Shown here one piece after another: positions 44,951 to 57,850 of a DNA stretch of 64,000 nucleotides. The notes below the pieces were generated by a model. The model saw only the letters and a list, made by a program, of their open reading frames with translations. It did no database searches and had not been told where the DNA came from. Both the position numbers and the translations under genes were made by a program. The DNA comes from Gigaspora rosea (taxonomy: Eukaryota > Glomeromycota > Glomeromycetes > Diversisporales > Gigasporaceae): the NCBI GenBank assembly GCA_003550325.1, contig QKWP01000851.1, positions 1,299 to 65,298 on the forward strand, read 5' to 3'. Position 1 is the first letter of the stretch, and each line of letters begins with the position of its first letter.

Positions 44951-46070
44951 CAGTATAATAATATAATATTATAATTAAGTAACTACGTGTGTGACATCCA
45001 GTCACTCCAAACCAGAAACTGATGATTATATTGTTATTTACTATACAAGCATTATGGCTTTACTTATGACTTACAGTCACCAACTATATCTTATATAAGT
45101 TTTTGTTTATTTGTACTGGTGGGGGATCGTCTTTTGAAATGAATATATAGAATAAACTAATCAGAACTTTTATTGGTTAAAAAAAAAAAGAAGTCAAATT
45201 AAATGTTTGTCTTTATATCCTTATTTATATTACACATATTGTTGATCGATTTTGATGCAAGTTCATCAAAGGCTTGGAAGATCATTGATGGAAGAATTGG
45301 TGGTAACAATGTAAAATAAACCAATCAAAGCTTTTTATTCAATAAAAAAAAATCAAATGTGTGTTGCTTAAGCATCATTTACAGCCTTATTTATAATTAG
45401 AATTCTTTGAGAACAAATATTTAGAAAATCACTTTAAAGAGTTAAATTATTTATGCCAATTTATCCTGATATTTAATCCCTTCTAAAAAGGTGTAAAATT
45501 GCTTCTAAAAGTCCTTATATTTTTGATTTTGATTAAAATTATCTATCTATCTTTTTAACTATCTAATTCAGAGTTCGTCTGTTTAAACGTTGACTGCACA
45601 TTACAACATTCTTTAATTATTATAAATCTATAATAGGTAGTTATTACGATATTTTCAATGTGCTATTATTATCATTAAATCTAGTAAATTGATACTAAAT
45701 TAAACATCATGTGATACATATAAATTACTACTTGGCTTTAAACGATTCCAAATCTGTATCTATTGCGACATTCTGACCATTCACATAATGTTAATAACTA
45801 TCGCAACATTCTCATTTATCAGTATGATATAATTACAATCAATATTCCTAATTAAAATATCATAGATCTATTGTTATGATTCATAATTGATCTGTGAATT
45901 AATAATTGATATAAGAAATTGAGACATTGCACAATAGTTTTCTGTATGATAATATAGCAACTCTGTTGCCATCTATTTATGATTTTTGAATGTTGCAAAA
46001 GCAAAAACTAATTTCTAAAATTTCATTTTTAGAAACGGGATTTCAGCTTTTTGCTTTATTGACATTCATT
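44951..46070. other. No gene seen
   Basis: AT-rich. The sequences gaataaactaatcagaac (about 45150) and aaaataaaccaatcaaag (about 45312) mark a diverged duplication with a period of about 160 bp. Nothing is supported as a gene. Confidence 0.45.
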
Positions 46071-47880
46071 AATAAAATCAACTCCTATATGTTACTGAAT
46101 AATAAGTAAGTCTGTAACAAACATTTTTACAGTAACTCATAATACAGTAATTCTAATGCAAACTAATATCTGTGATTACCAAAATAGTGAATGAGTTCTG
46201 TAACTGAATCTTTTAGAAATCACAATAAATTCTGGTATAAAGTAACTCATCTTTAACTACTTTGGCTAGTTGATGACTAGTTACTGTGGTTGCAATAGCA
46301 GTGCAAAGATCTTACATGTAATTAGGCTTTGCAGCTACTAGGATAAAGAGTAAATTCTGTAACAATGTTCTTTATAGTTATGATAGAAATCGCGATGATT
46401 CCAGTGCAAAGTTGCCGAAATGGTAAATAAGTTCTGTAACAAAATTTTGTATGATAGAAATTAATAATTCTAACCACTACTATAGTTGCCAGAATAGTAA
46501 GTTTTGTAACAAAATTTTTAGTAATTCATGATAAAATCACATAATTCCAATAACAAACTAACTCAATATTAACTGCACAGAAATCATAATAATTCCAATT
46601 TGTGGTTATTGAATAGAAAGTAAGTACTGTAAGTAAGTACTGTAACAGATTTTTATACAGTAAAATTATAATTTTAATGCAAAACTCAACTTTAATCGTA
46701 TATTGTACATTGTGGTCACCTGAATAGCAAGTATAGCAAATAAGTCCTGTGATAGAATTTTTTATAATAGAAATCACAATAATTTTAATACAAACTAACG
46801 CAACATTAATTGTATAGAAATTACTCAATCTTAACTATGTAGTGATAAGTACAGTATTAGTAGGAATTTTTTATAGTGGAAATCATGAAAATTCTAATAT
46901 AAAAACTTAACATTAACCATATACTGTAGTTAATAGAATTGTAGATTCTTTTAAGTTCTTTAACAGAATTTTTTATAGTAAAACTCACAATAATTTAAAT
47001 ACAACTAACTCAATCTTAATTACATAAAACAATAATAATTCCTAAGTAAACTAACTCTATACACAGCAGTCACTAGATAGTAAGTTTTGTAACAAGATTT
47101 TTATGCAATAAGAATTATCATACAGTAATTCTAATGCAAATTAATTCAATCTTAACTGCATAAAAATAATAATAATTTGTAATAAATTTTTCAATACAAA
47201 TAAATCAATCTCAATTACATGAAGATCATAATAATTCCAATGCAAACTAACTTATCAAAATAGCAAGTAATTCTATGTTAGATTTCATAATAATTCTAAT
47301 TCAACTGACTAAACCTTAGTTATATGCAGTAATACAGTCACTGGGATAGCAAGTAACAAAATTTTATAGTAACTCCAAATAGAAATTAAAGTTTTTATAG
47401 TAATTTATTATAGAAAATATAATTGTGATGCAAATTCACTCTATATGTGTAACTGGGTTATTGCGTAAGCTCTGTATAATTGAAATTCTAATACAAACTA
47501 AACTACAACTATATACTATAGCTACAGAGTGTGAATATTGTAACAGAATTGTTTACAATAACTCATAAAAAATTCATGATAGTTTTAATGCAAACTTAAC
47601 TATGTCTCTGACCAGAATAGCAAGTTCAGTAACAGAATTAAGAAACTCATGATAGAAATCATGATTGATTACAGCAGTCACCAGAATGGTAAGTTCTGTA
47701 ACAGATTTTTTAAGTATTTTATGATAAAATTATGATAATTTCAAATGCAAACTAATTTAACCTAAACTACATTGTTGTTACTGGAATAGCGAGTAAGTTA
47801 TAAAAGAATTTTGCCTGTAATTCATGATAGAAGTTATGATAATTCAAAAGTAAATTGTATTATAATATTTTATTAATGAC
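46071..47880. repeat. Tandem repeat family A, largest array (forward)
   Basis: About fifteen diverged units, 100-130 bp each, marked by gtaagttctgtaacagaat, tatgatagaaatcataataat and ccaatgcaaactaactcaat. The unit equals that at 22131-23350. Confidence 0.75.
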
Positions 47881-49307
47881 TTACTTACAGTAATGCTCAA
47901 AATAAATTTAGTACTATGAGTATGATGTCTTGATGATTACGAAATATAATTTAGAAACTATACCTTTGGAACTATAATATTTTTTAAAATTTTAAAATTT
48001 TAAATCATGTATAATAAAGAAATTTAACAGTTGATAAAATAATTCAGAAGTTAGATGAAGACATGTTAAGGCATTTTGATTTAACCAAAAATAATTTACT
48101 AAATTAAACCTAATAATACAATGCTCATTTCAAAAAGATTAAATTTATATTATTTATTCTTCCAAAGACAGACATGCAATACCAGTAGTTGATTATTAAC
48201 ATAAAACAATGAAATTGTGAAATTGTGAACTTTAAGAGGTTAAAATAATATTAAAGTTTAAGGTTATTAATTTAGAATTACTTATCTGTTATGTCAATTA
48301 AAAATTTATTTATATAGTCTTTTAAAAAAATAAATAATTTATCTATTTTTCATCCTTTTTGGTTTTTTTTTAATTTGTATATTAGTATTTTATTAAAATT
48401 ATTAATATTAGAATGATAATTTGACCTTGAGTTTTAGATTTAGAGTAATATTTCATTAGTGCTAATTTGATTTTATGCGGTCTCAATAAATACGTATATT
48501 TAATCATTAATCAATAATATTTTTGTAAATTAAAATAGTTATCATAAATGAAAATCATAATAATTCTAATGCAAGCTAATCAACTTTAGACACATATTGG
48601 TGTACAACAATAGCTATTAAGTTTGTAATGGAAGTTTTTTTTACATGTGACTCATTAATATGATCAAAAAAACTAAATAAGATAGGTAGCACGAATGCAC
48701 CACCCATTGCACTAGTATAATATATATTTTTTCTTTTCTTTTTATATTAAATACCAATTTTTTGAACTCATAAAACCTTAATCCATTATAACTTCTTCAA
48801 AACAAAAAATAAAAAAATTCTCTAACAGAAATGTAGTTTATCTAAAAATCTATCAATTTGTCAAAGGTTTTTTGAATTAGCTGTTTCAAAAAAGTTATAA
48901 CGCTTTAAAGTTTTCTTAATAGACATTGGATGTTTTATGCTATCCTATACTGTACAAACTAAAAATTTGTATAATATTTTTTATTTTACTAAAACAATAC
49001 AATAACTTTTGTACTATCTGTTTGTATATTTATGTTATACAAATTATAAAATATTTCATAAATTTTTGTATAAAATTAAGTTATACAAATATGCAATATC
49101 TGTCTAATATGCATAAAATCATAAAATTTTAATATATAGATTTTTTTGTGTAAATTTAAGTTATACAAATATACAATATCTGTCCAATGTGTATAAAATT
49201 ATAAAATTTTAATATATAGATATAGTCAATTCTAAGTGCAAGTCAATAGGCTAAAGAATAGTGCTATAATTATTATTACATGTAATAATTATTATTATAT
49301 ATATAAA
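47881..49307. other. No gene seen
   Basis: AT-rich. A two-copy repeat of aagttatacaaatatgcaat type lies at 49076-49220. No ORF is supported. Confidence 0.5.
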
Positions 49308-49315
49308 AAAGTTGT

Positions 49316-50274
49316 GTTTTTCAATTTCAAAATGCCTGTTTGGGGTATATACTTTATCTAGTTTGATTCTACATGAATGAGAGTACAACTAGCCGCACAT
49401 ATACTTTTGGTGTCTAATTTAAGTGGTCCGCCTGAAGGTTCTACACTAGATGCTACACCTGCAACCCAACTACGGAAATTGCTATTTAAACCCACTGATC
49501 TTTAGTTTTCTACTAGACTTTCAACTGATTCACTAGATATTTGCATTATCTATGTGGTCAGTTCAGCCACCCAGGTCTCTTTTCTTAAGATCCCTTAGAA
49601 CTCATTCTTATAACTGAAAGTACAATCCAGCTTATCCTCAACAGGAAACTTAGTAGAGCAGTACCTGTTCCACCAGGTATTCACCTACTCTTCGGTAACT
49701 TATGCATTCACCGAGGTGAACAACTTGCAGTCAGGGAATACTTAACTGCTACCATTACCTACTTCTGCCCTATAAGGTTCACTCTAACTATTACTTTCCT
49801 ACCAGTTCTTCACCATTTTTCCAGACTTCCAATCCAGTTGGCCCAGAAGGGTTGATCTACTTGGCATTAGGTGCTATTATGGTTTTTCCCTCCCTGGTAC
49901 CTACTTCTATAACATAGGTCCTTTTCCTCCAGTACCTGATCTGGTAGCCAGGTTGGTAGACCTTGTTCCTGAGGTCAACGTCCAGTTCTTTAGCTTCGGT
50001 CCAATATTCCAGTTTTGGTAGCACTATCAAAGATCTTTGCTACCTCCTTACTCAAGTGGGTTTTTGTTTCCCTGGTTTCTTGGATTTGTCTATATTATGA
50101 GACACAACTTCACCCGAAAGCTCCCATTCGAGATGGTAACCAAGGACTACAAGTAATGTACCAAACTGATCAACAGGAAACAGTTACTTGATCAAAGCGT
50201 CATCAGTAGGATTTGAACCCTAGACCTGCCACTTGGGGGTGACAACTTACCAACTTCTCTAAGTCACCACACTC
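49316..50274 (-). mobile_element. tRNA-derived SINE, copy 6
   Basis: The minus-strand head gtgtggtgacttagagaagt carries a box-B-like block (ggttcaaatcc-type). The family 3' region is caccaaaagtatatgtgcgg. The short target duplication aaagttgt lies at 49308-49315 and 50277-50284. About 960 bp. Confidence 0.8.
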
Positions 50275-50429
50275 ATAAAGTTGTATAATAATTATGATTT
50301 ATATAATAAAATATATAATAATAATTATTACTTTTTTGTAATAATAATTATTACATATAATAATAATTATGGCACCATTCTTTACAATGGACCAGCAAAA
50401 TATTATAAGATAGCTGTGCTATACAGTTG

Positions 50430-50857
50430 TACTAAACCCAGGAATAGAAATTTCTGGGCTATAATAGTTTTAGTAGGACTTCAAATAATCTATATAAAAT
50501 TATATTTGAGTATCATAGTAAAAATTTTTTGGTTAGCACTTTTGTTTTGGTATATATAAGCTATATTTTAAATATTAGATTGAACTTTTACCCACTTTTA
50601 ACTTTTTTTGAAATACAACATTCTCTAAAAATAAACTGAATGTTTCTAAAAAAAAAAACAAAAAACCAACCTGTTCTCTAAAAAAAAAAAAACAAACTAT
50701 ACAAACCATTATTTAAAAAAAAAAAAACTAAAAAAAATTTTTAGAAAATTTCATATACTTATCTGATCCATAATTTATTATAGATTATAAAAATATATAC
50801 TACTAAATAATAAAAAAAACTTAAAAAAAAACTAAAAAAAACTGTTTTGGGTAAGGC
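50430..50857. mobile_element. Partial copy of the 12286 element family
   Basis: caaataatctatataaaatt at 50479 onward, then tatttgagtatcatagtaaa and gtatatataagctatatttt, match the reverse strand of 13080-13230. The copy breaks off where the Tc1-like element at 50860 begins. Confidence 0.6.
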
Positions 50858-51233
50858 TATCCCTTAAACCGTAATTTTTAGCAGGCAATTTTGCTTGCTA
50901 AAATATTTGGACAAAAATAGGGTACTCAAAAAAAATTTTTTTAATAGAAATTTCGATTCAAATTGGATAAGTAGTTTCTAAAATCTCAAACCACACATCA
51001 CACTTGATAGTTGCAGTATGGCATATTAAAAGTGATCCAAATAAATAACATAGGTTCACACAATGAGTGCAAAATATGCCATTTTGCTTTAATTTTTAAG
51101 TCACCTTATCTTCCTAGCATTACTCCAAAAATCAACTCTATGGCCAACTTTAATATTATATTATAAAAGGGCCTTCACGTGATGATCATGAAGATCCTTT
51201 ATAATTGTCATGTGACAAGTATCCATTTTACTA

Positions 51234-52857
51234 CAGTTTGACCTCTATATAGTCACACCCCATATAATCACACCTCTATATTAGCACCCAATATTGTGCA
51301 ACAGACTTAAAATATAGTAAAAAAACCTCATTATAGTCATATATCAATTATAATCACTATCACCAAAAAATTTTGATTTTTTTATCCATTTTATTAATAA
51401 TAACCCTCGTTATAGTCACCAATTTTGACTAAATATGGATTATAAAATCTGATTGGTCAATATTCATATTCATGTTTATTTAAATATTCTATTAAAAATT
51501 TTTAGAGGTTTAACAACAAATAACTTTTGATCCAGTGGTCCAATTTGGATGAAACAACTACCAAAATGTTCGTCACGATGTGACGATTCTAATGAGTACA
51601 AAATCGTTAAAATCGAATCACTCGCTCATTAGATCGTTAAGGATTTGTTTCACTTTGCATGTTTAAGAATTGATTAAATTTAAACATCTGAGTGAAAACT
51701 TCTTAAAGATCTTAGCATTTTGTAATTAGATTTGGATAATTTTGGACTCTTTAGAATCATTTCATTGAGTCAAACATTTTAATAGTTGTTTTATCCAAAT
51801 TGGCCACCAGATCAATAGTTATTCACTATTAAACATTTTAAAATTTTTAATAAATTTTTTTTTTTCGTTTTATAACCGAGACCAGGCTCTTTATTCTTTA
51901 TTAGTTAATATTATTAATATATGCAGAGAAGATAATATATAGTTTTTAACTAAGGGAATGAAAAAACTTGGGCTTCACTATTGCCTCCCGCTACTTTAGA
52001 TCTTTACCCGTGGCCTAAAGTTAGCTATTAGTTTATTTTACAACAACTGACAGACTTCGAAATAAAAATTTTAACATAAAACCCTAACCAACAATGGCCC
52101 AGGTCCCATTATGTTAAACGAAAAAAAAAAGTAGTCTAAGTGACCCGACTACTAAATCTAAAATACTCGGGAACTTTCTAAAGTGGTTCTCCTAAGACCT
52201 CAACTGACAGTCCACGTGATTTGTTTCCAAGCCACTTGTAATGATCAAATCCAACTTCATGGGTGCCTTCCCAATTTGGACGGAGTAAACTCTGCTGATC
52301 TTTTGGAGGGGGTACGGCAAAATGCCCACTTTACTGAAAATTCTTCGAAAAAAAATCGATGGCACCAGTTCTTCACTTGTAATAGAAAAAGGAGTGTTGT
52401 CCTTCCTGTGTAAGTCCAATATCTGACAGGGAACCAACCGGAGTCTTCTTAGTTTGGTGAGTGATAAACTCTGAGCTTGTCGGCAGGTAGTCTTTGAACT
52501 TTACCTCTAAACGACAAGTGCCGGTGGTGTGGTGAGTGATAAACTCTGGGGCTACTAGCAAGATACTCAATTAACTGTATCCCTAAATAATAGCTGCCAA
52601 CTGCATGTGTCTTCCAGTTTTCCTTCTGTTTTCTTCATAACTTCACTTCAGAATTTTAGCGATTTTGTTTGTACAAGTGATCAGTGAATAGAGTTGCGGA
52701 AGATCTTTAAAAAAATTTTTAATAATTTCAAATATGTACAAATATCTTATTGGCCTTTGGTCATGTAACCATGACAGGGTATTTTATTTATAGTCACACC
52801 TCTATACAATCCCCAAAATAGGATCAACAGACTTGGTAATTATAGAGATGCAGACTG
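51234..52857. mobile_element. pogo/Tc1-type element, itself containing a retroposed insert
   Basis: The left end cagtttgacctctatatagt pairs with the right end (reverse strand cagtctgcatctctataatt). TA flanks both ends (51232-51233 and 52858-52859), and a second inner pair (caacagactta, aagtctgttg) supports it. Without the insert 51854-52711 it is about 750 bp. It includes the palindromic module (about 51535-51800). Confidence 0.6.
51854..52711 (-). mobile_element. Retroposed sequence with poly(A) tail
   Basis: The minus strand ends in aataaagaataaagagcctg, then about 20 bases, then a poly(A) run (T-run at 51855-51865), like a polyadenylated transcript. The 14-bp duplication aaaatttttaataa lies at 51840-51853 and 52712-52725. 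The 858-bp body is GC-richer than its host and has open stretches of up to 81 codons on the minus strand (52192-52437), without a recognised domain. A gtgagtgataaactctg block occurs twice (about 52457 and 52531). It may be a 5'-truncated LINE, a second SINE family or a processed pseudogene. Confidence 0.65.
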
Positions 52858-53114
52858 TATTAAATTTGACTGTTAATCTCAGATTAAAATCAGCTCTACT
52901 TAGGTGATTTTTTGAATACGCTTGAGGAAATTTCGCAAAATAATAACTATATGACAACTAACATGTAGTGTGCTTTTATTCTAGCTTAGGGAATACAGGG
53001 GTATAACTTAATAAAATTTGGAGAAATTTTACGATAATAAGTCAAAAAAAATTTAAGCAGACAAATTTGCCCATATTATGGCTTAAGAGATACAAATTTA
53101 AGGGTTTTAAAATT

Positions 53115-53338
53115 TAGTGCACTTGCACTGTGGTGCACCCACCCCTTTTATGTATCTCAAAATTTTACTTAGGCTAACCCCTGTTGTATTACTAACAAAA
53201 AATGCTCCTCTTGATTTTACTAATATTTTAAAACTTCAACACTAACCCTAACCCTAATTCTAACTCTAACCCTAACTCTAACCCTAATCATTGTTTGTAT
53301 TTGTTACTATAAAGTGCACTACAGTGAAGGGTGCACTA
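53115..53338. mobile_element. TIR element with telomere-like core
   Basis: tagtgcacttgcactgtggt pairs with the right end (reverse strand tagtgcacccttcactgtag). The possible 4-bp duplication AATT lies at 53111-53114 and 53339-53342. The centre (53228-53288) is a run of CTAACCCTAACC and CTAACTCTAACC units, the longest telomere-like tract here. Confidence 0.7.
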
Positions 53339-53620
53339 AATTCTTAAACTCCAAATTTAATTACTTGGTTTTCATAACATAAAACTTTTAAATAGACTCA
53401 GCTAACCAGCTTTTTTTTTTAATTTCATATATAAAATTTTATAAAATTATAAAAAAATTTTCCACCCAGTTAGGCCAAGCAAAGTACATTTTTCTGGTTT
53501 ACATATCATATATAATTTTTATTTTTTTTATAATAAAAAAATTTTTTATTTTTATTTTAAAAATTTTTATTAAAAAAAATTTTAATATGATTTTTATTTA
53601 ATAATTTATACTTAATAATA
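53339..53620. other. No gene seen
   Basis: Very AT-rich, mostly A/T homopolymer runs. Confidence 0.5.
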
Positions 53621-54208
53621 TAAGGTAAAAAGGGGTAATTTGGCGAAGTTAACATAACTAATATAAAAACTTTTTTATTTTAATATTAAAAAAATTTCTA
53701 TTTTTTTGTATTAAACTTTATATATGATTTAGAATTATTTTATAAAAAATTAGTCGTATAACAACTTGTTTTAACGTGTCATTAAATGGATTATAAATTG
53801 TATCAAAAAGCTTAATTTTAGAGAGGTAGGGGTAATTTGGCGAATTTATGGTATCTTGTGTGATCCAGTGGTAAGAATTAAATAATTTTATATCATTCGA
53901 TTCGTCTCGATGAGGTGAATCGAATAATATAAAGTTTAACCAATTCTGATCACTGGATCACAAAATATCATCAATTATATGTTGCACAAAAATGATCCTT
54001 GGGGGTATTTTGACGAAGTGTAAATATGACAAAGAATCGAAAATATCTTGTGACCCAGTGATCAGAACCAGGCAAGCTTGGTACCATTCGATTCGTCTCA
54101 TCGAGACAAATCGAAAGGTATAAAAATTATTCGATTCTGACCATTAGATAAGGTGATATTAAAATTCGCCAAATTACCCGTATTCGCCAAATTACCCCTT
54201 TTACCTTA
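53621..54208. mobile_element. TIR element with ggggtaatttggcgaa ends
   Basis: taaggtaaaaaggggtaatt on the left pairs with the right end (reverse strand taaggtaaaaggggtaattt), then ggcgaa. The ggtaatttggcgaa block recurs internally (about 53828 and 54160). It contains two copies of the palindromic module (about 53860-53960 and 54050-54150) with the core attcgattcgtctc. Flanks are AT-rich, so the target duplication is uncertain (TA possible). Confidence 0.75.
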
Positions 54209-54898
54209 TATTTAATATTTAAAAATATAAATACTTAAGAAAAATATTTAAGAAGAATAATCATGCAACATATACATCAATATAATAATATTTTGCAAAA
54301 TCAACTTTGTTTTTAAAAAAAAAAAAAAATGGTATTAGATTACAAACATGCACTACAAATATGTGTTTGCTAATTAAATAGAACAAAAAAATGAACTATT
54401 ATGTGTAATACTTGTTAGCAAAAATGTTTATTTATTACTCTTTTTATTACTGCCTGGCTTCTATTTTTGTAATTTTATTAGTAATTACATTGCCACTACA
54501 GTTACTGCATAATGTCATTTACACTTTTTTTTAGGTTTATAGAGTTTATAGACTTTTTTATGTATGTAATAAGTTTGATAATGATAAGTCTAATTTATCA
54601 TTATTGTTATTGTTCTAGTATTTATTCAATTAAAGATTGGGCTTATACAGTTCCAGTATTGGTAGCCATTATTCCTAATTGAGCTAACTTCAAAAGAGAG
54701 AATTAAGATAAATACAATTTTAATCAATTGCTTAATTTAATTGACAATCGTTAATAAATAACTCTATTGAAAATATTGTATGCATATCATATATTATTAT
54801 TTGGATGCACTGGCTCATAGCACTAGACATTAAACTTTATTAAATGATTTTATTGAGAATACATAGCATACATTAGTGCAATTGATTTACAGACTGAG
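54209..54898. other. No gene seen
   Basis: AT-rich sequence without supported features. Confidence 0.5.
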
Positions 54899-54907
54899 AC
54901 AGGACAT

Positions 54908-55511
54908 TGGGGTATCACATAAACTAATTAATCAAAACTATGTCCGATAACTATGTAATTTATAATAATGTAGTTTTTATCAGTAAAATTAAAATAAATA
55001 ATCAAATGTAATTTCCTTACTTAATTATAAAGAAAAGTGTAATATTCTAAAAGTGTCAAATAAATGTTGTACTTATTTATCTAATTTTTTTTAATTAAAA
55101 ACTGTTCATCAGAACTGTTAAAAGTAGCTATAGTTGATTTTTGCTAAAGTTCTAATTAAGTTTCAATTTATATGTTTTAATGTAACTTTTTTCATTCTAA
55201 TTAATGAATTTTCAAGTACTTTATAAAGTGAATGTTCAAAATCCACATATTAATAGAAAAAAATAAAACTATAGCTTTATTCTTTGACTTTATATAAATA
55301 ACTAGTGAAAATTTCAAGGCAATTGCACACCTATATAATAAGTTGATACATTTTAAAATATCTAAAATATCGATTTTTATATGAATTAATAAAATCTGAT
55401 ACAATATAGAAGTAAATCTATTTGCATTGTAGTAATGTAAAAAATCTGCAATATGATAAATCACATAGTTATCAAACATAGTTTTGATTAAATAGTCTGT
55501 GTGATACCCCA
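54908..55511. mobile_element. Mutator-like non-autonomous element
   Basis: Long inverted repeats of about 65 bp, beginning TGGGGTATCACA and including ttaatcaaaactatgt and gataactatgt, with about nine mismatches. The perfect 9-bp duplication acaggacat lies at 54899-54907 and 55512-55520. A 9-bp duplication with long TIRs is the Mutator signature. No transposase is encoded; the 103-codon open stretch at the right end overlaps the TIR and is not a gene. Confidence 0.85.
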
Positions 55512-55520
55512 ACAGGACAT

Positions 55521-55793
55521 GCTCCCAAAAATAGTAGCAATGATTGCTTCAGGTATCACTGTCATTAGCTGACTTTGATGTATAGTAATGTTTTGTGGTT
55601 TCCTACATTGCATAACGCAAACTAATCTTTGATATGAAGTTTTCAAAGATCTGATTCTACTCAGGTAGTGGGTTTGGGTGCAAACTTACTCTGTACTAGC
55701 GTGATTTGTTGTTGTCTTCTACATTGGCTATTTTATATTAGATATGTTAATGAAATTAATGTTATTATATTCATATGCAATTCATAGAGTATC
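55521..55793. other. No gene seen
   Basis: Short spacer between the Mutator-like element and the LINE target duplication. Confidence 0.5.
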
Positions 55794-56252
55794 CAAATGG
55801 GCAACTGAACAACACTCTTTCCGCTAATCCTCTGTCCATTTTTAGCAATAAAGAAAAGGAATAATTAACAAAAACTGAAAGGAAAAAAGACCAAAAAGCC
55901 ATTAAGAAAAAAGGAAGAAGAACTAAATCAACTAGGGGTTACTTAGTACACTTTGGAAAAAACAGAGCAATATAACAACTTATCGAAAAATTTGGGTCTT
56001 TTGGAAAATTTTTTACAAAAAGTAGAAAATTCAGCTAAACCCTGAATCACAGATCGCCCCAACAACAAGAAAAGACACGTGACTAGCAGTACAAACAAAA
56101 ACACCAAATAGAGAAAATAAACAAGTTAAACATGTAACGATTTTGGATAAACAAAACAAACACGTAACAAAGTGATCGTAAACAAAGAGGATAGAAAATA
56201 CATTAATAATAACAACAACAACACAAATAGATGGACAATAGTATAAAACAAA

Positions 56253-57716
56253 ATGTCAAGGCTAGAAAAATTTAAGAACATTTTTGGTAAACAAGAAGAG
56301 GAAAGAGAAGCTTTCTTTAGCGAAAACAAGGTGTTATTGCTTAAAAAGGCTACAGATATTGAAAAATTTTTAGGGTTTGATTAGCCGCATATAATTACAG
56401 TAATATAAAATGTGATAGAGTTACACAGTTGGGCTGAGCACAGGGTGATATGTAAAGAACCAATCACACAGCTGGAAATTGAACTATTAAATGAGAAAGA
56501 TACAAGTATCAAAAAATCAGAACAACAGGCGAATACAAGAAAGGAATCAAATGCGGAAACAGAGAAATTAGCAAAACAATTACAAAAAGAAAAAGCTGCT
56601 AAAGGGGAAAAAAGAGCGTTTGAAGAGCAGAATGAAAAAAAAGTGGACAAGATGGGGGATATTACACTAGAACAAATTGAAGTTAAGGCCTTACTACTAG
56701 AATCGGAGTGTGGAATACTGGACTATGGACTAGAAGAAAAAAAGGCCAAGCAACAACAATCAGTACCTAACACACTCAGGATACAGAATAGAGCGATCGA
56801 GAAGCGGCAGAAAGTACGTGAAAATATTTACAATTCTATGTGGGCACCAAAGGGTAACTTTATAGCACAGAGTCAGGGTGAAAGATCGCAGTATCTTTTT
56901 ACAATCTGGGATCTACCTAAAAAAGTGGTTGCTAGAGTAATCAAAAAAGATTTGGGTTTCTTTAGCAAAGCCATAGTTTTGGCTTGGCAACAAGGTTGGA
57001 AAACAAAAGCAGCCTATATTAAATTAGAAGTGGAAAACTAGCACAAAGAAGAAGTTCTAAGAAACAGCTAGTTCGTACATCTAGATGAAGGCAGAACATA
57101 TAGAACAACTCCAGGAAGATTTAATCTAAACGAATTGGAACTCAGAAACAAATATAAATTAACAATCACGAATCTGCCTAGACATGCAGTCAATACATTA
57201 CTATTGCGTCAACTAAAAAAAATAGAGGCAAAGGCAGTACATGTTCTAAATAATTGTCACAAAAATCAAAAAGGCACGCCCCATGTTTACTTTAGTACAA
57301 AGGCGAAATACAAAGCTGCACAAAGAGCAACAGTCTTTTATTACAATACTAAATTAGAGTGAAAGTATCTAGATCAAGTGATAGCAAGTAAGGAAGATTG
57401 GAGCCAATCGAAACGGAGTTGGATAAATAAAGGAAAAGCAAGAGAAGTTATAAATCATACTAGAAGACAAAACAGTAGGGAGGTACTACATAACAGAAAG
57501 ATTAGAAGCATAAATAGGATAGGAAAGGAGAATAGACAGGAGCAAGGTATAGCTGCATTTAGTACTGGAGAGAGAAAATATGAAACAAACAAGGGCGGGT
57601 ACAAACCCCAAATACCAGTAGATAACAAAAATCGTCAAATTATAACGGAAATACTAAACAGACTATCCTTGTTGGAAAATATTGATAAGGGGACAGAGGT
57701 CCCCTACCGCTCCTGA
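56253..57716 (+). pseudogene. LINE ORF1 (nucleic-acid-binding protein, interrupted)
   Basis: One uninterrupted frame of 488 codons from an ATG at 56253 but with five or more stops (for example near 56382, 57039, 57069 and 57360) and no frameshift. Residues about 60-135 are Lys/Glu-rich and likely coiled coil. About 56895-57040 (YLFTIWDLPKKV to AAYIKLEV) and 57155-57360 (YKLTITNLPRHA to FYYNTKLE) look like two RRM-type folds in a row, as in several LINE ORF1 proteins. The C-terminal part is basic and carries RRQNSRE-type motifs. It would coat the LINE RNA. The RRM calls rest on the beta-strand/LP pattern only. Confidence 0.75.
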
Positions 57717-57850
57717 AAGTTGCCAAGGGCATCTATAAAATAAAGGATAGGAACGTTTCCCTATCCAAACAAAGGGGGGAGCTTGAGGGTTTAACGAAAG
57801 AGAAGCAGAAGAAAAAGCAAGAAGAGGGAGAAAAGAGGAAAGAGATTAAA

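Larger units (their letters stand above)
50860..53090. mobile_element. Tc1-like element split by a nested insertion
   Basis: The left end tcccttaaaccgtaat, followed by gcaggcaattttgc, pairs with the right end (reverse strand tctcttaagccataatatgg then gcaaatttgtctgc). TA lies on both sides. After removing the nested element 51234-52857 its length is about 605 bp, close to the 642-bp relative at 7020. Confidence 0.5.

Noticed and set aside
50281..50559. 92-codon plus-strand open frame
   Set aside because: The first half is low-complexity Asn/Tyr from AT-rich sequence; the second half overlaps a repeat-family end.
56126..56650. Minus-strand open frames over LINE ORF1
   Set aside because: They are antisense shadows of the purine-rich LINE coding strand (Ser/Phe/Leu-rich). 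The same holds for the minus-strand frames at 57935-58333, 58588-58890, 59742-60020, 60976-61641 and 62111-62778.
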